Origin: Malaciobacter marinus
Lineage (GTDB): Bacteria > Campylobacterota > Campylobacteria > Campylobacterales > Arcobacteraceae
Assembly (NCBI RefSeq): GCF_003544855.1
Contig: NZ_CP032101.1
Span: forward strand, 2,108,001 to 2,172,000
Direction: 5' to 3'
Length of the DNA: 64,000 bases
This document shows positions 53,623-63,284 of the stretch, piece by piece (positions within the stretch are counted from its first letter, which is position 1; every line of letters starts with the position of its first letter). A model generated the notes under the pieces. It made no database searches and had not been told where the DNA came from. It saw nothing but the letters and a program-made list of their open reading frames with translations. The position numbers and the translations under genes were made by a program.

Positions 53623-53967
53623 ATGGCTTTATTGAATAATGAAAAGTGTATTTTACCTTTAAGTAGTATAGCAGAACTACTAACTACAAAATCAAGAACT
53701 TTAAAAATGTATGAAGAAAAAGGATTATTTCCTAAAAAACAGAATCAAACAAAGAAACTTTACTCAATTACTGATGTTAGATTTATTGCATTTGTACATT
53801 ATCTTGCAAGTGTAAAAAAAATAAATGCAAATGGAATAAAGTATATTCTAGAAATGCTTCATACTAATATGGATGAGAAAAATAGAAATGAATTTTTAGA
53901 TATAGTTGAAAGTAAATTAGAAAAGATATCAACAAATGACGTAGAAGATATTGATAATTTCAAATAA
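53623..53967 (+). CDS. Small MerR-family transcriptional regulator
   Basis: A 114-residue protein with a MerR winged helix-turn-helix: LSSIAELLTTKSRTLKMYEE followed by KGLFPKKQNQTKKLYSITDV and the wing into a dimerisation helix around residue 60. There are no metal-binding cysteines, and the C-terminus is a short acidic helix, which recalls HspR-type or orphan MerR proteins. Start choice is uncertain: ATG at 53623 has AAAGGA ten bases upstream, while TTG at 53632 is also possible. It is probably co-transcribed with mgtE and ends before a strong terminator. Confidence 0.8.
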   Translation: MALLNNEKCILPLSSIAELLTTKSRTLKMYEEKGLFPKKQNQTKKLYSITDVRFIAFVHYLASVKKINANGIKYILEMLHTNMDEKNRNEFLDIVESKLEKISTNDVEDIDNFK

Positions 53968-53985
53968 CTAGTATATTTTATAAAT

Positions 53986-54030
53986 AAAAAAAGGGGAACA
54001 AGAGTATATTTCTTGTTCCCCTTTTTTATT
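53986..54030 (+). terminator. Strong terminator after the MerR gene
   Basis: AAAAGGGGAACAAGA (ending 54003) pairs with TCTTGTTCCCCTTTT (54011-54025), loop of seven bases, followed by further T residues. It is the most stable hairpin in the window by eye. Confidence 0.9.
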
Positions 54031-54162
54031 TTTAAGTTATATTCTCACATTGTTTAAATAATAAGCTTTTAAGCTATTTTACTATATTTTACTACTAATA
54101 TGTAATTAATGTACATACAAATTGTTTTTTTATTACATAAAATATGTAACAATAGGAGTAAC

Positions 54163-55749
54163 ATGAGTAAAAAATATTCAACTGACTATGAGATAGGTCA
54201 GGACAACTTACAAAAATTCGGATTAGACATTCATAATCCTGTATTTATAATAAGTGCTTTAATTGTTTTAGCATTTGTTATAGTTACTGCAATTTTCCCA
54301 TCAACAGCAAATGAAACATTAGATGGTGCAAAATGGTGGGCAATTAATAATTTTGATTGGTTATTTATGTCTTCAAGTAATATCTTTGTTATATTTTGTC
54401 TATTTCTTATTTTTTTACCAGTAGGTAAAATAAGAATTGGTGGAGAAAATGCAAAACCTGATTTTTCTAAAATGTCTTGGTTCTCAATGCTATTTGCAGC
54501 AGGAATGGGTATAGGATTGATGTATTGGTCTGTTGCTGAACCAGTAGCATATTATACAGATTGGTGGCATACACCTTTAAATGTTGAAGCCAATACACCT
54601 CAAGCAAGAGAATTAGCAATGGGTGCTACAATGTTTCACTGGGGATTACATCCTTGGGCAATTTATGCAATTGTTGGCTTATCATTGGCTTTCTTTTCAT
54701 ATAGCAAAAAATTACCACTTACTATGAGATCAGCTTTTTATCCAATTTTAGGTGATAAAATTTGGGGTTGGCCAGGTCATGTAATTGATATTTTAGCAGT
54801 ATTTGCAACTATATTTGGACTTGCAACTTCTTTAGGACTTGGAGCACAACAAGTGGCATCTGGATTGCACTTTTTATTTGATGTTTCAAATGGAGTTGGC
54901 ACACAAATCATTATTATTGTGTGTATTACAGCTATTGCAATTGTATCTGTTGTAAGAGGTTTAGAAGGTGGTGTTAAAATATTAAGTAATTTAAATATCA
55001 TTTTGGCTTTTTTATTGATTATGTTTTTAATCATTGTTGGTCCAACAATTGGCATCTTCAATGGTTTTTTAGATACAGTTGGCGCTTATGCTATAAATAT
55101 GCTTGATTTAGCTAATTTTGTAGGAAGAGAAGATCAAGAATGGTTTCATGGCTGGACAATATTTTATTGGGCATGGTGGATTGCATGGTCACCTTTTGTT
55201 GGTATGTTTATAGCAAGAGTTTCAAAAGGTAGAACAGTAAGAGAGTTTATTATTGCTGTTTTATTAATCCCAACACTAATTACAGCTGTTTGGATGAGTG
55301 CTTTTGGAACAACTGGAATTGATCAAGTAATAAATGAAACAGGTGCTTTAGCAAATGGACTAACAAATAAGTCATTGGCAATGTTTCAAATGTTAGAAAA
55401 TCTTCCTTTATCTTCAATTACTTCATTTTTAGCAATATTTTTAGTAATTGTGTTTTTTGTAACATCTTCTGATTCAGGTTCATTAGTAATTGATAGTATC
55501 ACAGCAGGTGGAAAACTAGATGCTCCAACAACACAAAGAGTTTTTTGGGCAGTTGTTGAAGGTGCGGTTGCTATATCACTTTTATATATGGGTGGAAAAG
55601 AAGCATTATCAGCACTTCAAGCAGGTTCAATTACCACAGCATTACCATTTACAATTATCTTATTAGTTATGTGTTTTAGTCTTTATAAAGGATTAAATAG
55701 CGAATTAAAACATCTTGATTCATTAAAAGAACAAGAAAAAGGTAAATAA
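54163..55749 (+). CDS. BCCT-family transporter (choline/glycine betaine type)
   Basis: A 528-residue inner-membrane carrier of the betaine/carnitine/choline family, driven by proton or sodium gradients. About 12 membrane segments are visible, with the family motifs GMGIGLMYWSVAEPVAYY and FYWAWWIAWSPFVGMFIARV (Trp-rich substrate box) and the downstream SKGRTVREFI. I start at ATG 54163, five bases after AGGAG; an upstream in-frame ATG at 54109 has no ribosome site. Betaine uptake would help in salt stress, which fits a marine host, but the substrate is not proven. Confidence 0.9.
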   Translation: MSKKYSTDYEIGQDNLQKFGLDIHNPVFIISALIVLAFVIVTAIFPSTANETLDGAKWWAINNFDWLFMSSSNIFVIFCLFLIFLPVGKIRIGGENAKPDFSKMSWFSMLFAAGMGIGLMYWSVAEPVAYYTDWWHTPLNVEANTPQARELAMGATMFHWGLHPWAIYAIVGLSLAFFSYSKKLPLTMRSAFYPILGDKIWGWPGHVIDILAVFATIFGLATSLGLGAQQVASGLHFLFDVSNGVGTQIIIIVCITAIAIVSVVRGLEGGVKILSNLNIILAFLLIMFLIIVGPTIGIFNGFLDTVGAYAINMLDLANFVGREDQEWFHGWTIFYWAWWIAWSPFVGMFIARVSKGRTVREFIIAVLLIPTLITAVWMSAFGTTGIDQVINETGALANGLTNKSLAMFQMLENLPLSSITSFLAIFLVIVFFVTSSDSGSLVIDSITAGGKLDAPTTQRVFWAVVEGAVAISLLYMGGKEALSALQAGSITTALPFTIILLVMCFSLYKGLNSELKHLDSLKEQEKGK

Positions 55750-55750
55750 A

Positions 55751-55780
55751 AAAGTAAAGTAGCAATTGCTACTTTACTTT
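55751..55780. terminator. 30-bp perfect palindrome between the BCCT gene and folE
   Basis: 55751-55780 reads the same on both strands (AAAGTAAAGTAGCA in the first half). It contains the folE stop codon and is flanked by A-run and T-run, so it should act as a bidirectional terminator for the two converging genes. Confidence 0.85.
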
Positions 55781-56346
55781 TGCAAAGAAGAAGAAACGAT
55801 AGTTAAAAATTCATCTTTTGTTTTTTTATTTTGTTTAAACAAACCTCTAAGCGCTGAAGTAACAGTAGTAGAGCATATTTTTTCAACACCTCTCATCTCC
55901 ATACACATATGTCTTGCATCAATCATAACAGCAACACCTTTTGGTTTTAAAGTATCATTTAATGCATCACAAATTTGTTCAGTCATTTGTTCTTGAATTT
56001 GTAATCTTCTAGCAAATACATTTACAACTCTTGGTATTTTACTAAGACCTACAACTTTTCCATTTGGGATATATGCAACATGAGCTTTCCCAATAATTGG
56101 TAACATATGATGTTCACATTGACTATAAAATTCAATATCTTTAATAACAACCATTTCATCATTTGTACTTGTAAATAGTGCAGATTTCAAGATATCTTCT
56201 GGATTCTCTTTATATCCACCACAAATAAATTCAAAAGCTTTTCTAACTCTACTTGGAGTTTTTTCTAAACCTTCTCGTGTCACATCTTCACCAATGTACT
56301 CTAAAATATTTCGTATTGAGTCTTCAAACTCTTGTTCTTTACCCAT
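55774..56346 (-). CDS. folE: GTP cyclohydrolase I
   Basis: First enzyme of tetrahydrofolate synthesis, forming dihydroneopterin triphosphate. The 190-residue protein carries the zinc and catalytic motifs [20 protein letters not shown] and a later Cys in MCMEMRGV, and the family end RGLFK. It begins ten bases from the Cts-like ctsF gene and shares its strand. Its stop lies in the 30-bp palindrome. Confidence 0.95.
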   Translation of the reverse strand: MGKEQEFEDSIRNILEYIGEDVTREGLEKTPSRVRKAFEFICGGYKENPEDILKSALFTSTNDEMVVIKDIEFYSQCEHHMLPIIGKAHVAYIPNGKVVGLSKIPRVVNVFARRLQIQEQMTEQICDALNDTLKPKGVAVMIDARHMCMEMRGVEKICSTTVTSALRGLFKQNKKTKDEFLTIVSSSLQK

Positions 56347-56355
56347 TTTTTTCCT

Positions 56356-57537
56356 TTAAAACTTTATCATATCACTCATACTCCACATTGGAATAAATAT
56401 TGCATATATAATCCAAAGAATCAATCCCATTATTAATAAAAATACAATAGGTTGAATCCAAAAAGAGAGTGACTTTACTTTATTTTCAAAACTTATTTTA
56501 TAAACTTTTTCTATTTCAAAAGTGACTTTTGATAAATTATTTGATTTTTCTCCTGTATTAATTAAATTTAACACAAAACCATCAAATAAATTTGTAATCT
56601 CAAAAGCAAAAGATATACTTTTACCACTTTTTATCAAAGTTTCAATGAGCGATATTTTATCTAAAAGATATTTGTTTTTAATTAAATAACGAAGACTACT
56701 TAAAGTATCAAAAAACTCATAATTTGCTTTTTGTAAAATATTCAAAATTATAAATATTTTATAAAGTTCAAATTCTAAAACTATTTTGCTAAACAAAGGT
56801 ATCTTAGTAATTACTATTTTAGACACTACATATTTAAAGTTATCACTTGTTTTATAAAAAATATATAAAGATAAAAGAATCATTGAAAAAAATAATATTA
56901 TATAAAAAATGTACATATGTAAAAACTCTTTTAAGGCATAAAGTAAAACAGTTGCATTATTTGCTTTTATTGCACTACTATTAATCAAAGGTTCAAAAGC
57001 AGGTAATACAAAATAAAATATTGCTAGTATAGAAAATATCAAGGTTAATAACAATACAAAAGGGTAAAAAAAAGCTTTTTTAAAACTATTTTTTACTTCT
57101 AATTGAAACTTCAAAAGTTTACTCAAAGCTTTTATAGCTAGGTTTAAATCACCATTTTTATTTACAATCTTAAAAAAACTTTTAACAATATAATCAACTT
57201 TAAATTTTTGTTCATCATAATTTAAGCCTTTTGCATTTTTAATATTATTTGACAAATCTTTTAAAAACTCTTTATGTTTTTTATTTTTTCTATTATTTCT
57301 TAAAATATTTAAAGAAGTTGTAACATCAATATTAGAGTCCAACATCAAATCAAGTTCATAAAAAATTTGATATATCTCTTTTGTATCAAAACTATATTTA
57401 GTTTTTTTAAACTTTGTTTTTACTTCTTTTTTTATTTTTATTGTATTTTTAGGTAGTTGAATATCATCTAAACTATCACAAATTATAATTTTAGAACAAA
57501 GTCTTGAGTTTTCTTGGTAATATACTTTATATTTCAT
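56356..57537 (-). CDS. ctsF: Inner-membrane GspF/CtsF-like protein
   Basis: Platform protein of a type II secretion or transformation machine. The 393-residue protein has two T2SSF-type domains, separated by membrane segments (about 165-190, 210-235 and 365-390), with FDTLSSLRYLIKNKY and TGEKSNNLSKVTFEIEKV as the family patterns. The start at ATG 57537 is preferred to TTG 57543 because it is spaced better from AGG. It is the last gene of a tightly overlapping operon after the ATPase. In Campylobacter the equivalent gene ctsF is needed for DNA uptake. Confidence 0.78.
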   Translation of the reverse strand: MKYKVYYQENSRLCSKIIICDSLDDIQLPKNTIKIKKEVKTKFKKTKYSFDTKEIYQIFYELDLMLDSNIDVTTSLNILRNNRKNKKHKEFLKDLSNNIKNAKGLNYDEQKFKVDYIVKSFFKIVNKNGDLNLAIKALSKLLKFQLEVKNSFKKAFFYPFVLLLTLIFSILAIFYFVLPAFEPLINSSAIKANNATVLLYALKEFLHMYIFYIILFFSMILLSLYIFYKTSDNFKYVVSKIVITKIPLFSKIVLEFELYKIFIILNILQKANYEFFDTLSSLRYLIKNKYLLDKISLIETLIKSGKSISFAFEITNLFDGFVLNLINTGEKSNNLSKVTFEIEKVYKISFENKVKSLSFWIQPIVFLLIMGLILWIIYAIFIPMWSMSDMIKF

Positions 57538-58906
57538 CTTCAAAGCCTAGTACTTTATAAACCTCATCTAAAGTTGTTAAACCTTTTTTCACTTTATTTT
57601 TTGCATCAAAATATATATCTTCATAATCTTTAGAATCTAAATATGTTTTATACTCACAGTTTGAACTATTTTTTGCAATTAGTGAGCTCATCTTTTCATC
57701 TATTTTTATATGTTCACAAATAGCAGTTCTTCCTTGATATTTTGTATAATTACAGTTTTTACATCCTTTAAAACCACAATCTGGACAAACTTTCAAAACA
57801 AGTCTTTGATAAAAAATCGATTTTAAAGTTGAAGATAATAAATAACTTTGCGAATTCAAATCAAGAAGTCTGCTTATTGAGTTTAATGCACTATTTGAAT
57901 GTATTGTTGATAAAACCAAATGACCAGTTAATGAAGCTTGAATAGCTATTTGCAAGGATAACTTATCTCTAATTTCTCCAATAAATATAATATCAGGATC
58001 TTGCCTTAATATATTTTTTAAAACTGATGAGAAACTAACATCTAATTTATCATTTACATTTATTTGCGTTATTCCATCAAGTTTATATTCAACAGGATCT
58101 TCTACTGTGATAATTTTTTTGTTATCTAAATCAAAACTTTTTAATATTGAATACAGTGTAGTTGTTTTTCCACTTCCTGTTGGTCCACAAACTAAAACTA
58201 AACCTTGTGTTAAATTAGATATATTACTCAAAGAGTTATAAATTGATTTAGAAAACTCTAAATATTTTAAATCTTTTTTTATACTTTTATTATCTAAAAT
58301 TCTAAGAACAATTGATTCACCTGATATAGTTGGTAAAATCGAGACTCTAAAATCATAACTATTTTCATTTAATTTTTCATTTATTCTTCCATCTAAAGCT
58401 TTTCTATATTGAGTAATATCCAACTTTGCTTTTAACTTTATAATTGAGCTAATTACTTTATAAAAAACCAACTCAAAACTAATTATATGTTTTAGCTTTC
58501 CATCAATTCTAAACCTTATAAAAAGATGTTTTTCATTTGTTTCAATATGTATATCACTTGCTCTTTTTTCAATACTAAATTCAAGTAAGAGTTTAAAAAA
58601 TTTATCTATATGATTTTGGGAATTCTCTTTTAGATTTTCTAAACTTTTTTTATATAATAAATACAATTCATATCTTGTATCAAAATCACTTAAATAAAAA
58701 AGTACCTCTTCTTCTTTGATATTTATAAAACTTGTCAAATTAAAAAAACATTTTTTCGCAAAAGTTATATCACTTTTTTTACAAACTGCACAGTAAGAAT
58801 ATACATCATCTTCATAAATAGGCAATATTAAACTCTTTTGCAAAGCATTTATATCAAACTTTTTAATTAACTCATAATCAATAACAAACTCTTTAATTTT
58901 ATTCAC
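57527..58906 (-). CDS. ctsE: GspE/CtsE-like secretion ATPase
   Basis: A 459-residue hexameric motor ATPase. Motifs in order: ASDIHIE (about 117-123), Walker A GPTGSGKT at 241-248, GEIRD with the His-box LTGHLVLSTIHSN, and the zinc tetracysteine CPDCGFKGCKNC near the end. The N-terminal N1/N2 region (about 1-100) is short. Initiation is at GTG 58906, with AAGGA seven bases upstream. It overlaps the previous gene by 8 bases and ctsF by 11 bases. It should energise a type IV pilus-like or DNA-uptake device. Confidence 0.88.
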   Translation of the reverse strand: MNKIKEFVIDYELIKKFDINALQKSLILPIYEDDVYSYCAVCKKSDITFAKKCFFNLTSFINIKEEEVLFYLSDFDTRYELYLLYKKSLENLKENSQNHIDKFFKLLLEFSIEKRASDIHIETNEKHLFIRFRIDGKLKHIISFELVFYKVISSIIKLKAKLDITQYRKALDGRINEKLNENSYDFRVSILPTISGESIVLRILDNKSIKKDLKYLEFSKSIYNSLSNISNLTQGLVLVCGPTGSGKTTTLYSILKSFDLDNKKIITVEDPVEYKLDGITQINVNDKLDVSFSSVLKNILRQDPDIIFIGEIRDKLSLQIAIQASLTGHLVLSTIHSNSALNSISRLLDLNSQSYLLSSTLKSIFYQRLVLKVCPDCGFKGCKNCNYTKYQGRTAICEHIKIDEKMSSLIAKNSSNCEYKTYLDSKDYEDIYFDAKNKVKKGLTTLDEVYKVLGFEDEI

Positions 58907-59483
58907 TACTAATCCTTTTTTCCCATTTATTATCTATTAACACATAATCAAAGACAATTGAGTCTATGTTTTTTACTAAATAATCACCTTTGTTTTTTAA
59001 AAATTTCAATTCATTTTCTTTGATAATATCTTTATTGATAAATTCATAATTTTTTGAAAGTTCAACAAAAAAATGCCCTCTTACAATATTTGATTTATTC
59101 TTTATTATTAGATTCTTTATATTTGTGTTTGAACTTATTGTTTCAATAAATTGTGTTGTATAAATTAGTTTTAGCAGTGAAGTCTCTATTTTGAACTCTA
59201 TGTTATTTTGTTTTTTAATTAAAGAGTTTATTTTTATTTTCTCTTTTTCAAAATAATTACTAAGCAATAAAAAGAGTTTTTCTTCATTTATTTTCTTCTC
59301 TTTTATTTTTACTACTAAAGAACTATTGGCATTTTTAAATTCTTTGTTTTTATTAAAATTCTCAACTAAAAATATTATTATTAGAGTGAAAAATATTGGT
59401 AATAAAAATAGTTCTATTTTATTTAAAAGAGTAAACTTTTTTATTTTCTTATCTATTTTCTTGTATAAATAACTTTGCTTCAT
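58899..59483 (-). CDS. Single-pass membrane protein of the Cts-like operon, PilO/GspM-like
   Basis: A 194-residue protein with a basic cytosolic N-terminus, one membrane segment (about 22-42) and a Lys/Glu-rich periplasmic domain with a helix then a beta-rich end. The shape fits the PilO or GspM alignment proteins, although I cannot see sequence identity to any. It overlaps the gene before it by 35 bases and the ATPase gene by 8 bases. Its job is probably to link the inner-membrane platform to the outer part of the machine. Confidence 0.6.
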   Translation of the reverse strand: MKQSYLYKKIDKKIKKFTLLNKIELFLLPIFFTLIIIFLVENFNKNKEFKNANSSLVVKIKEKKINEEKLFLLLSNYFEKEKIKINSLIKKQNNIEFKIETSLLKLIYTTQFIETISSNTNIKNLIIKNKSNIVRGHFFVELSKNYEFINKDIIKENELKFLKNKGDYLVKNIDSIVFDYVLIDNKWEKRISSE

Positions 59484-60279
59484 ATTTATTACTTTGTTTG
59501 TTATGTTCTAAAAAATTCACCTTAGCACCTATTTTTTTAGAAAAATTTTCTATATTTACTACTTTATTAGAAGTTACAAGTAAGTCTATTTTATTTTCTT
59601 TTATAACTAAATTTTTAAACTTTAGATTATATGTAAAGGAGTTATTTAAAATATCAATTAACTTTTTTGTTTTTAAATCTTTTTTTTCTTTAGTGAGTAA
59701 GACTTTATTTTTTTCACTATCCTTTGTTTTATTTTGAGTATAAAAATAGTAATTTGATAAAAAAATCATACAAAAAATACAATTTAACATAAAAGCATAA
59801 AGATAGTTGTTTGAAGAAAAATCAATTATATTATATTTATTTTTCTGACTTTTACCTATAAGTTTTTCAAAGCTTTTATTATCAAGGTTCATTATAGTTG
59901 AGATTTCAATATTGAGTTTATTTTTTATTAGCTGTATTATTTCATTTTCACTTAGTTTATATTTTAAATTCAAAAAGTAGTAGAGTTTTTTATTTTTTAA
60001 AAGTATTAAATAAGAATCATAAAAAAGTAAAGTATATAAGCCATCACCATTTATATTATCTAAAAAGAGTAAAACAAAATCATTTTTTTCAAATACAAAA
60101 ACTTGATAAGAGTTTAGTTGTTCTACATAACTATAATAAATATACTTATGTTTATAAGATATATTCTTTAATTGCAAATTTGAACAAATAAACTCTTTGA
60201 TATATTTATCATCTATTTGCTCATTTACATGTATTAAAATAGTAAAAAAGTAATTATTTAAAATGCTAAACTTTTCCAT
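59449..60279 (-). CDS. First gene of the Cts-like operon, PilN/GspL-like
   Basis: A 276-residue protein with an N-terminal cytosolic domain (about 1-155, alternating strands and aromatics such as YKHKYIYYSYVEQLNSY), one membrane segment (about 161-181, LYAFMLNCIFCMIFLSNYYF) and a periplasmic part with Lys-rich coiled coil and strands. The layout resembles PilN or GspL fused to a small actin-like-less cytosolic domain. The gene heads the operon; the flanking photolyase gene ends 30 bases away. It may correspond to Campylobacter CtsP or CtsX but I cannot prove it. Confidence 0.55.
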   Translation of the reverse strand: MEKFSILNNYFFTILIHVNEQIDDKYIKEFICSNLQLKNISYKHKYIYYSYVEQLNSYQVFVFEKNDFVLLFLDNINGDGLYTLLFYDSYLILLKNKKLYYFLNLKYKLSENEIIQLIKNKLNIEISTIMNLDNKSFEKLIGKSQKNKYNIIDFSSNNYLYAFMLNCIFCMIFLSNYYFYTQNKTKDSEKNKVLLTKEKKDLKTKKLIDILNNSFTYNLKFKNLVIKENKIDLLVTSNKVVNIENFSKKIGAKVNFLEHNKQSNKYEAKLFIQENR

Positions 60280-60308
60280 AAAGAAAGTTTAGCATAAAAA
60301 TAATAAAA

Positions 60309-61700
60309 TTAATTATTTATAAACTTTTTTGCTTCACTTAAAAAATGTTCCCTTGCAAATTTATGTTTTATTATAGGTTTTGTATATCCTTTTATAGTAT
60401 TTGAAAAAAGAAAATCTTCATCATGAATATCTTTTGCTTTTATATTATTTAAAACTTTTAAATGCTTTTTGATATACAATGCATCTTTATCGAACTTTTT
60501 TGCTTGTAAATATGGATTAAAAACTCTAAAATATGGTTGTGCATCTATTCCTGTACTTGAACTCCACTGCCAAGAAAGTATATTTGAAGCTGCATCGTAA
60601 TCCATAAGGTGTTTTGCAAAAAAAGCTTCTCCTTTTTGCCATGGAAGCATTAGATGTTTACAAAAAAATGAAGCTACAATCATACGTACTCTATTGTGCA
60701 TATACCCAGTAGTAAGTAATTCACTAACACCCGCATCAATAATAGGAACTCCTGTTTTTGCACTTATAAATTTTTCATAATAGTCTTTCTTGAAACTATA
60801 AGGAGCATAGCTTCTAAAATCTTGGGTATGAAGTTTAGGAAAGTGATATAAAAGTGAAGCATAAAAATCTCTAAAAACAAGTTGTCTAAAAAATCCTTCT
60901 GTATCAAAACCTTGTTTTTTTAAAGTTATTAACTCTCTTAATATACTTCTTATGCTTATTGTTCCAAATCTTAGATCAACACTTAAATTAGAAGTTGCAT
61001 CTTCGTTTAAATAATCTCTTAAATCTTTATAGCTTATAAGTTTAGATTTTAATTGTTTTAATTTTTTTAAAGGTGATTCGTATTTTATACTATTTTGTTT
61101 AAATCCAATTGTATCAATACTAAGTGTTTTTTGAACAAGCTTATTTTCTTTAAACTCATTTATATAATCAAAAAATTCAAAATTACTTAATTTATTTGTT
61201 TCAAGTTCATATTTTAAAGAGTGCTCTTTTGTATAAACTTGTTTTGCTTCTTTATAATATGGAGAAAAGACAACATAAGGTGAAGAATCTTTTTTCAAAA
61301 TCTCCCTTGGTTCATAAATATAACAATCATATAAAGGTATAAAATTAATTATTTTAGATACTTCTTCATCTCTTTTTCTGGCATATTTGTCATAATCAAC
61401 ACTTGCGTAAACTTCATCATAAGCTTTTGATTTTAAATACTTAAATACATCAATAACATCTGCATAAAATATTGCTAAATCTAAATCATATTTTTTTAAC
61501 TCATCTTTTAATTGTATTACTTTTTTAAAAATATAATCAACTCTTTTATCATCACTACTTAGTTCAAGCAAAATCTCTTTATCAAAAATAAATATAGGCA
61601 AAACTTCATTTGCTTTTATTGATAAAAGCATAGAGTCATCAACTCTTAAATCTCTCCTAAACCATAAAACTGTTTTTTTATTTTCCACTATTAATATCAC
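60309..61700 (-). CDS. phrB: Deoxyribodipyrimidine photolyase
   Basis: A 463-residue DNA-repair flavoenzyme that splits UV-made pyrimidine dimers with blue light. Family features: VLWFRRDLRVDDS at the start, VFSPYYKEA, and the FAD-binding core TGYMHNRVRMIVASFFCKHL with QWSSSTGIDAQPYFRVFNP. Two GTG starts compete (61700 and 61688); both overlap the end of the DUF523 gene. The neighbour DUF523/DUF1722 gene and photolyase genes are linked in many bacteria. Confidence 0.93.
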   Translation of the reverse strand: MILIVENKKTVLWFRRDLRVDDSMLLSIKANEVLPIFIFDKEILLELSSDDKRVDYIFKKVIQLKDELKKYDLDLAIFYADVIDVFKYLKSKAYDEVYASVDYDKYARKRDEEVSKIINFIPLYDCYIYEPREILKKDSSPYVVFSPYYKEAKQVYTKEHSLKYELETNKLSNFEFFDYINEFKENKLVQKTLSIDTIGFKQNSIKYESPLKKLKQLKSKLISYKDLRDYLNEDATSNLSVDLRFGTISIRSILRELITLKKQGFDTEGFFRQLVFRDFYASLLYHFPKLHTQDFRSYAPYSFKKDYYEKFISAKTGVPIIDAGVSELLTTGYMHNRVRMIVASFFCKHLMLPWQKGEAFFAKHLMDYDAASNILSWQWSSSTGIDAQPYFRVFNPYLQAKKFDKDALYIKKHLKVLNNIKAKDIHDEDFLFSNTIKGYTKPIIKHKFAREHFLSEAKKFINN

Positions 61701-62625
61701 TTCTCAATGCTAATTTATCAGGATAAGGATGTAAAAACTTTTGTTTTAACAAAAACTCTTTTTCATACTTTACACTAAACATTTTAATAAGTGCAATTAC
61801 TGTAATTAAAGGAATAATTTTTTCTTTGTATTGAGCTATTAAATCTTTTAATTCTATTTTTTCTTGTGAAGTTAAATCTTTTTTAAAAAATCCAACCATA
61901 TGTTCTAAAACATTTACTGTTTTACTTATTTTACTCTTAGTTGCAATAGTTTGTTTAAATAACTCTTTATATTCACCCATTACCTCTTGTAAACTCTTTT
62001 TTTCATGATTTGCCACTATATTTCCAAGTTCTCTATATAAAACTTCATTTTTTGATTGGAGTAAATATTTATAAGATGTATGAAATTCAACTAATTCTTT
62101 AAACTTTGTAATATCTTTACTTAACTCTTCCACATCACTATATGCAAAAATTTGCATAATAAAGTTTTCTCTTAACCAAGCATCATTAAGTCTTGCTTCT
62201 TCTTCTATTGGAAGATATTTAAACTTCTCTTTACACATAGCAGCAAATACACCATCTTTTTTACCTTGAGGCATTCCATTTTCATAATATTTTGTACTAC
62301 CTAATCCACAGCTTGGAGATTTTGATTTTAATATTATTCCACAGATTTCTTGTTTTTTGAGGTTATCTATCTCTTTTTTCGAAGCTTCTAATACTTTAGT
62401 TGTAACATCTTCTTTTGAAAAAACTGTTTTAAGTTCTAAATCTTTTTCTTTTTCACTAATTATTCTAATTGTCTCTCTTGGTGTTCCCATTGCTAAATGT
62501 TCAGGACAAAAAGACACAAACTGTGCATATTCAGATAGTGTTTTAAGAACAAATTTATTCATTTGATTTGAACCATCATATCGTACATTATTTCCCAATA
62601 AACAACTTGATACAGCTAATAACAT
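61678..62625 (-). CDS. DUF523-DUF1722 protein (YbgA-like)
   Basis: A 315-residue two-domain protein. The N-terminal DUF523 part (about 1-150) has VSSCLLGNNVRYDGSNQMN and the cysteine motif SKSPSCGLGSTKYYENG, seen in TudS-type iron-sulfur proteins that desulfurate thiouracil. The C-terminal DUF1722 part (about 180-300, with FHTSYKYLLQSKNEVLYRELG) is the YbgA domain. It overlaps the photolyase gene by 23 bases on the same strand. The joint role with photolyase suggests nucleobase repair or salvage, but the chemistry is unproven. Confidence 0.85.
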   Translation of the reverse strand: MLLAVSSCLLGNNVRYDGSNQMNKFVLKTLSEYAQFVSFCPEHLAMGTPRETIRIISEKEKDLELKTVFSKEDVTTKVLEASKKEIDNLKKQEICGIILKSKSPSCGLGSTKYYENGMPQGKKDGVFAAMCKEKFKYLPIEEEARLNDAWLRENFIMQIFAYSDVEELSKDITKFKELVEFHTSYKYLLQSKNEVLYRELGNIVANHEKKSLQEVMGEYKELFKQTIATKSKISKTVNVLEHMVGFFKKDLTSQEKIELKDLIAQYKEKIIPLITVIALIKMFSVKYEKEFLLKQKFLHPYPDKLALRSDINSGK

Positions 62626-62969
62626 AAATAATCCTCAATTTAATTTCATTTTTTAATTATATCATCAATAGTTGTTCTTTAATACACAAAATATGTTCAT
62701 TGATGACAACTTTTTACTATATGTTTTTATTATAATTTATATAATAAAGGATAATAAGTAAGCTTTTTGATACTATATGTAACACAATATAGGTAATTTT
62801 ATTTAAAAAAACTTATAAAAATATATTAATAAAATTAATTAAGACTATTGGATAATTTTAATGTGTAGAATTCACACTCCCAACAAATTTACATATTTTA
62901 TACATAATTTATAGTTTCATTTTGAAACATTAAAATTAAAAATGTGTAAATATAAACAGGAGAGAGAGG
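62626..62969. other. Intergenic region before the DUF485-actP operon
   Basis: 344 bases with no gene that I can support. It contains the promoter region for the acetate operon, including two copies of AATGTGTA (near 62860 and 62940) and a small hairpin GTTTCA (62914-62919) with TGAAAC (62923-62928). The repeats lie where an activator could bind; no known site is recognised. Confidence 0.5.
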
Positions 62970-63284
62970 ATGAACGAAAAATTAGTAGAAAAGATAGAAA
63001 ACCATCCACAATACCAAGAACTTGTTAATAAAAGAAGAAGTTTTAGTATTAGGCTTGGAGTTTTTGTTTTAGTTATGTTTTATGCATATATCTTAACAAT
63101 TGCATTTAACAAAGAGATTTTGGCTACGAAAATAGGCGATGGATTAACAACAATAGCTTTTCCAATAGCCCTAGCAATTTTAGTAATTAGTTTTATAACT
63201 ACAATTATTTACGTAATAAGAGCTAATGGTGAGTTTGAAGACTTAATCAATAAAGTAAAAGATGATGTAAAGGATGAGTTATAA
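62970..63284 (+). CDS. DUF485 membrane protein (YjcH-like)
   Basis: A 104-residue inner-membrane protein with two membrane segments (about 29-49 and 60-84) after a charged N-terminus containing [20 protein letters not shown], the DUF485 signature. It corresponds to YjcH, encoded before the acetate symporter ActP in many bacteria. A CAGGAGAGAGAGG region precedes the ATG, and its stop overlaps the actP start (TAATG). It may help assemble or regulate ActP. Confidence 0.9.
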   Translation: MNEKLVEKIENHPQYQELVNKRRSFSIRLGVFVLVMFYAYILTIAFNKEILATKIGDGLTTIAFPIALAILVISFITTIIYVIRANGEFEDLINKVKDDVKDEL

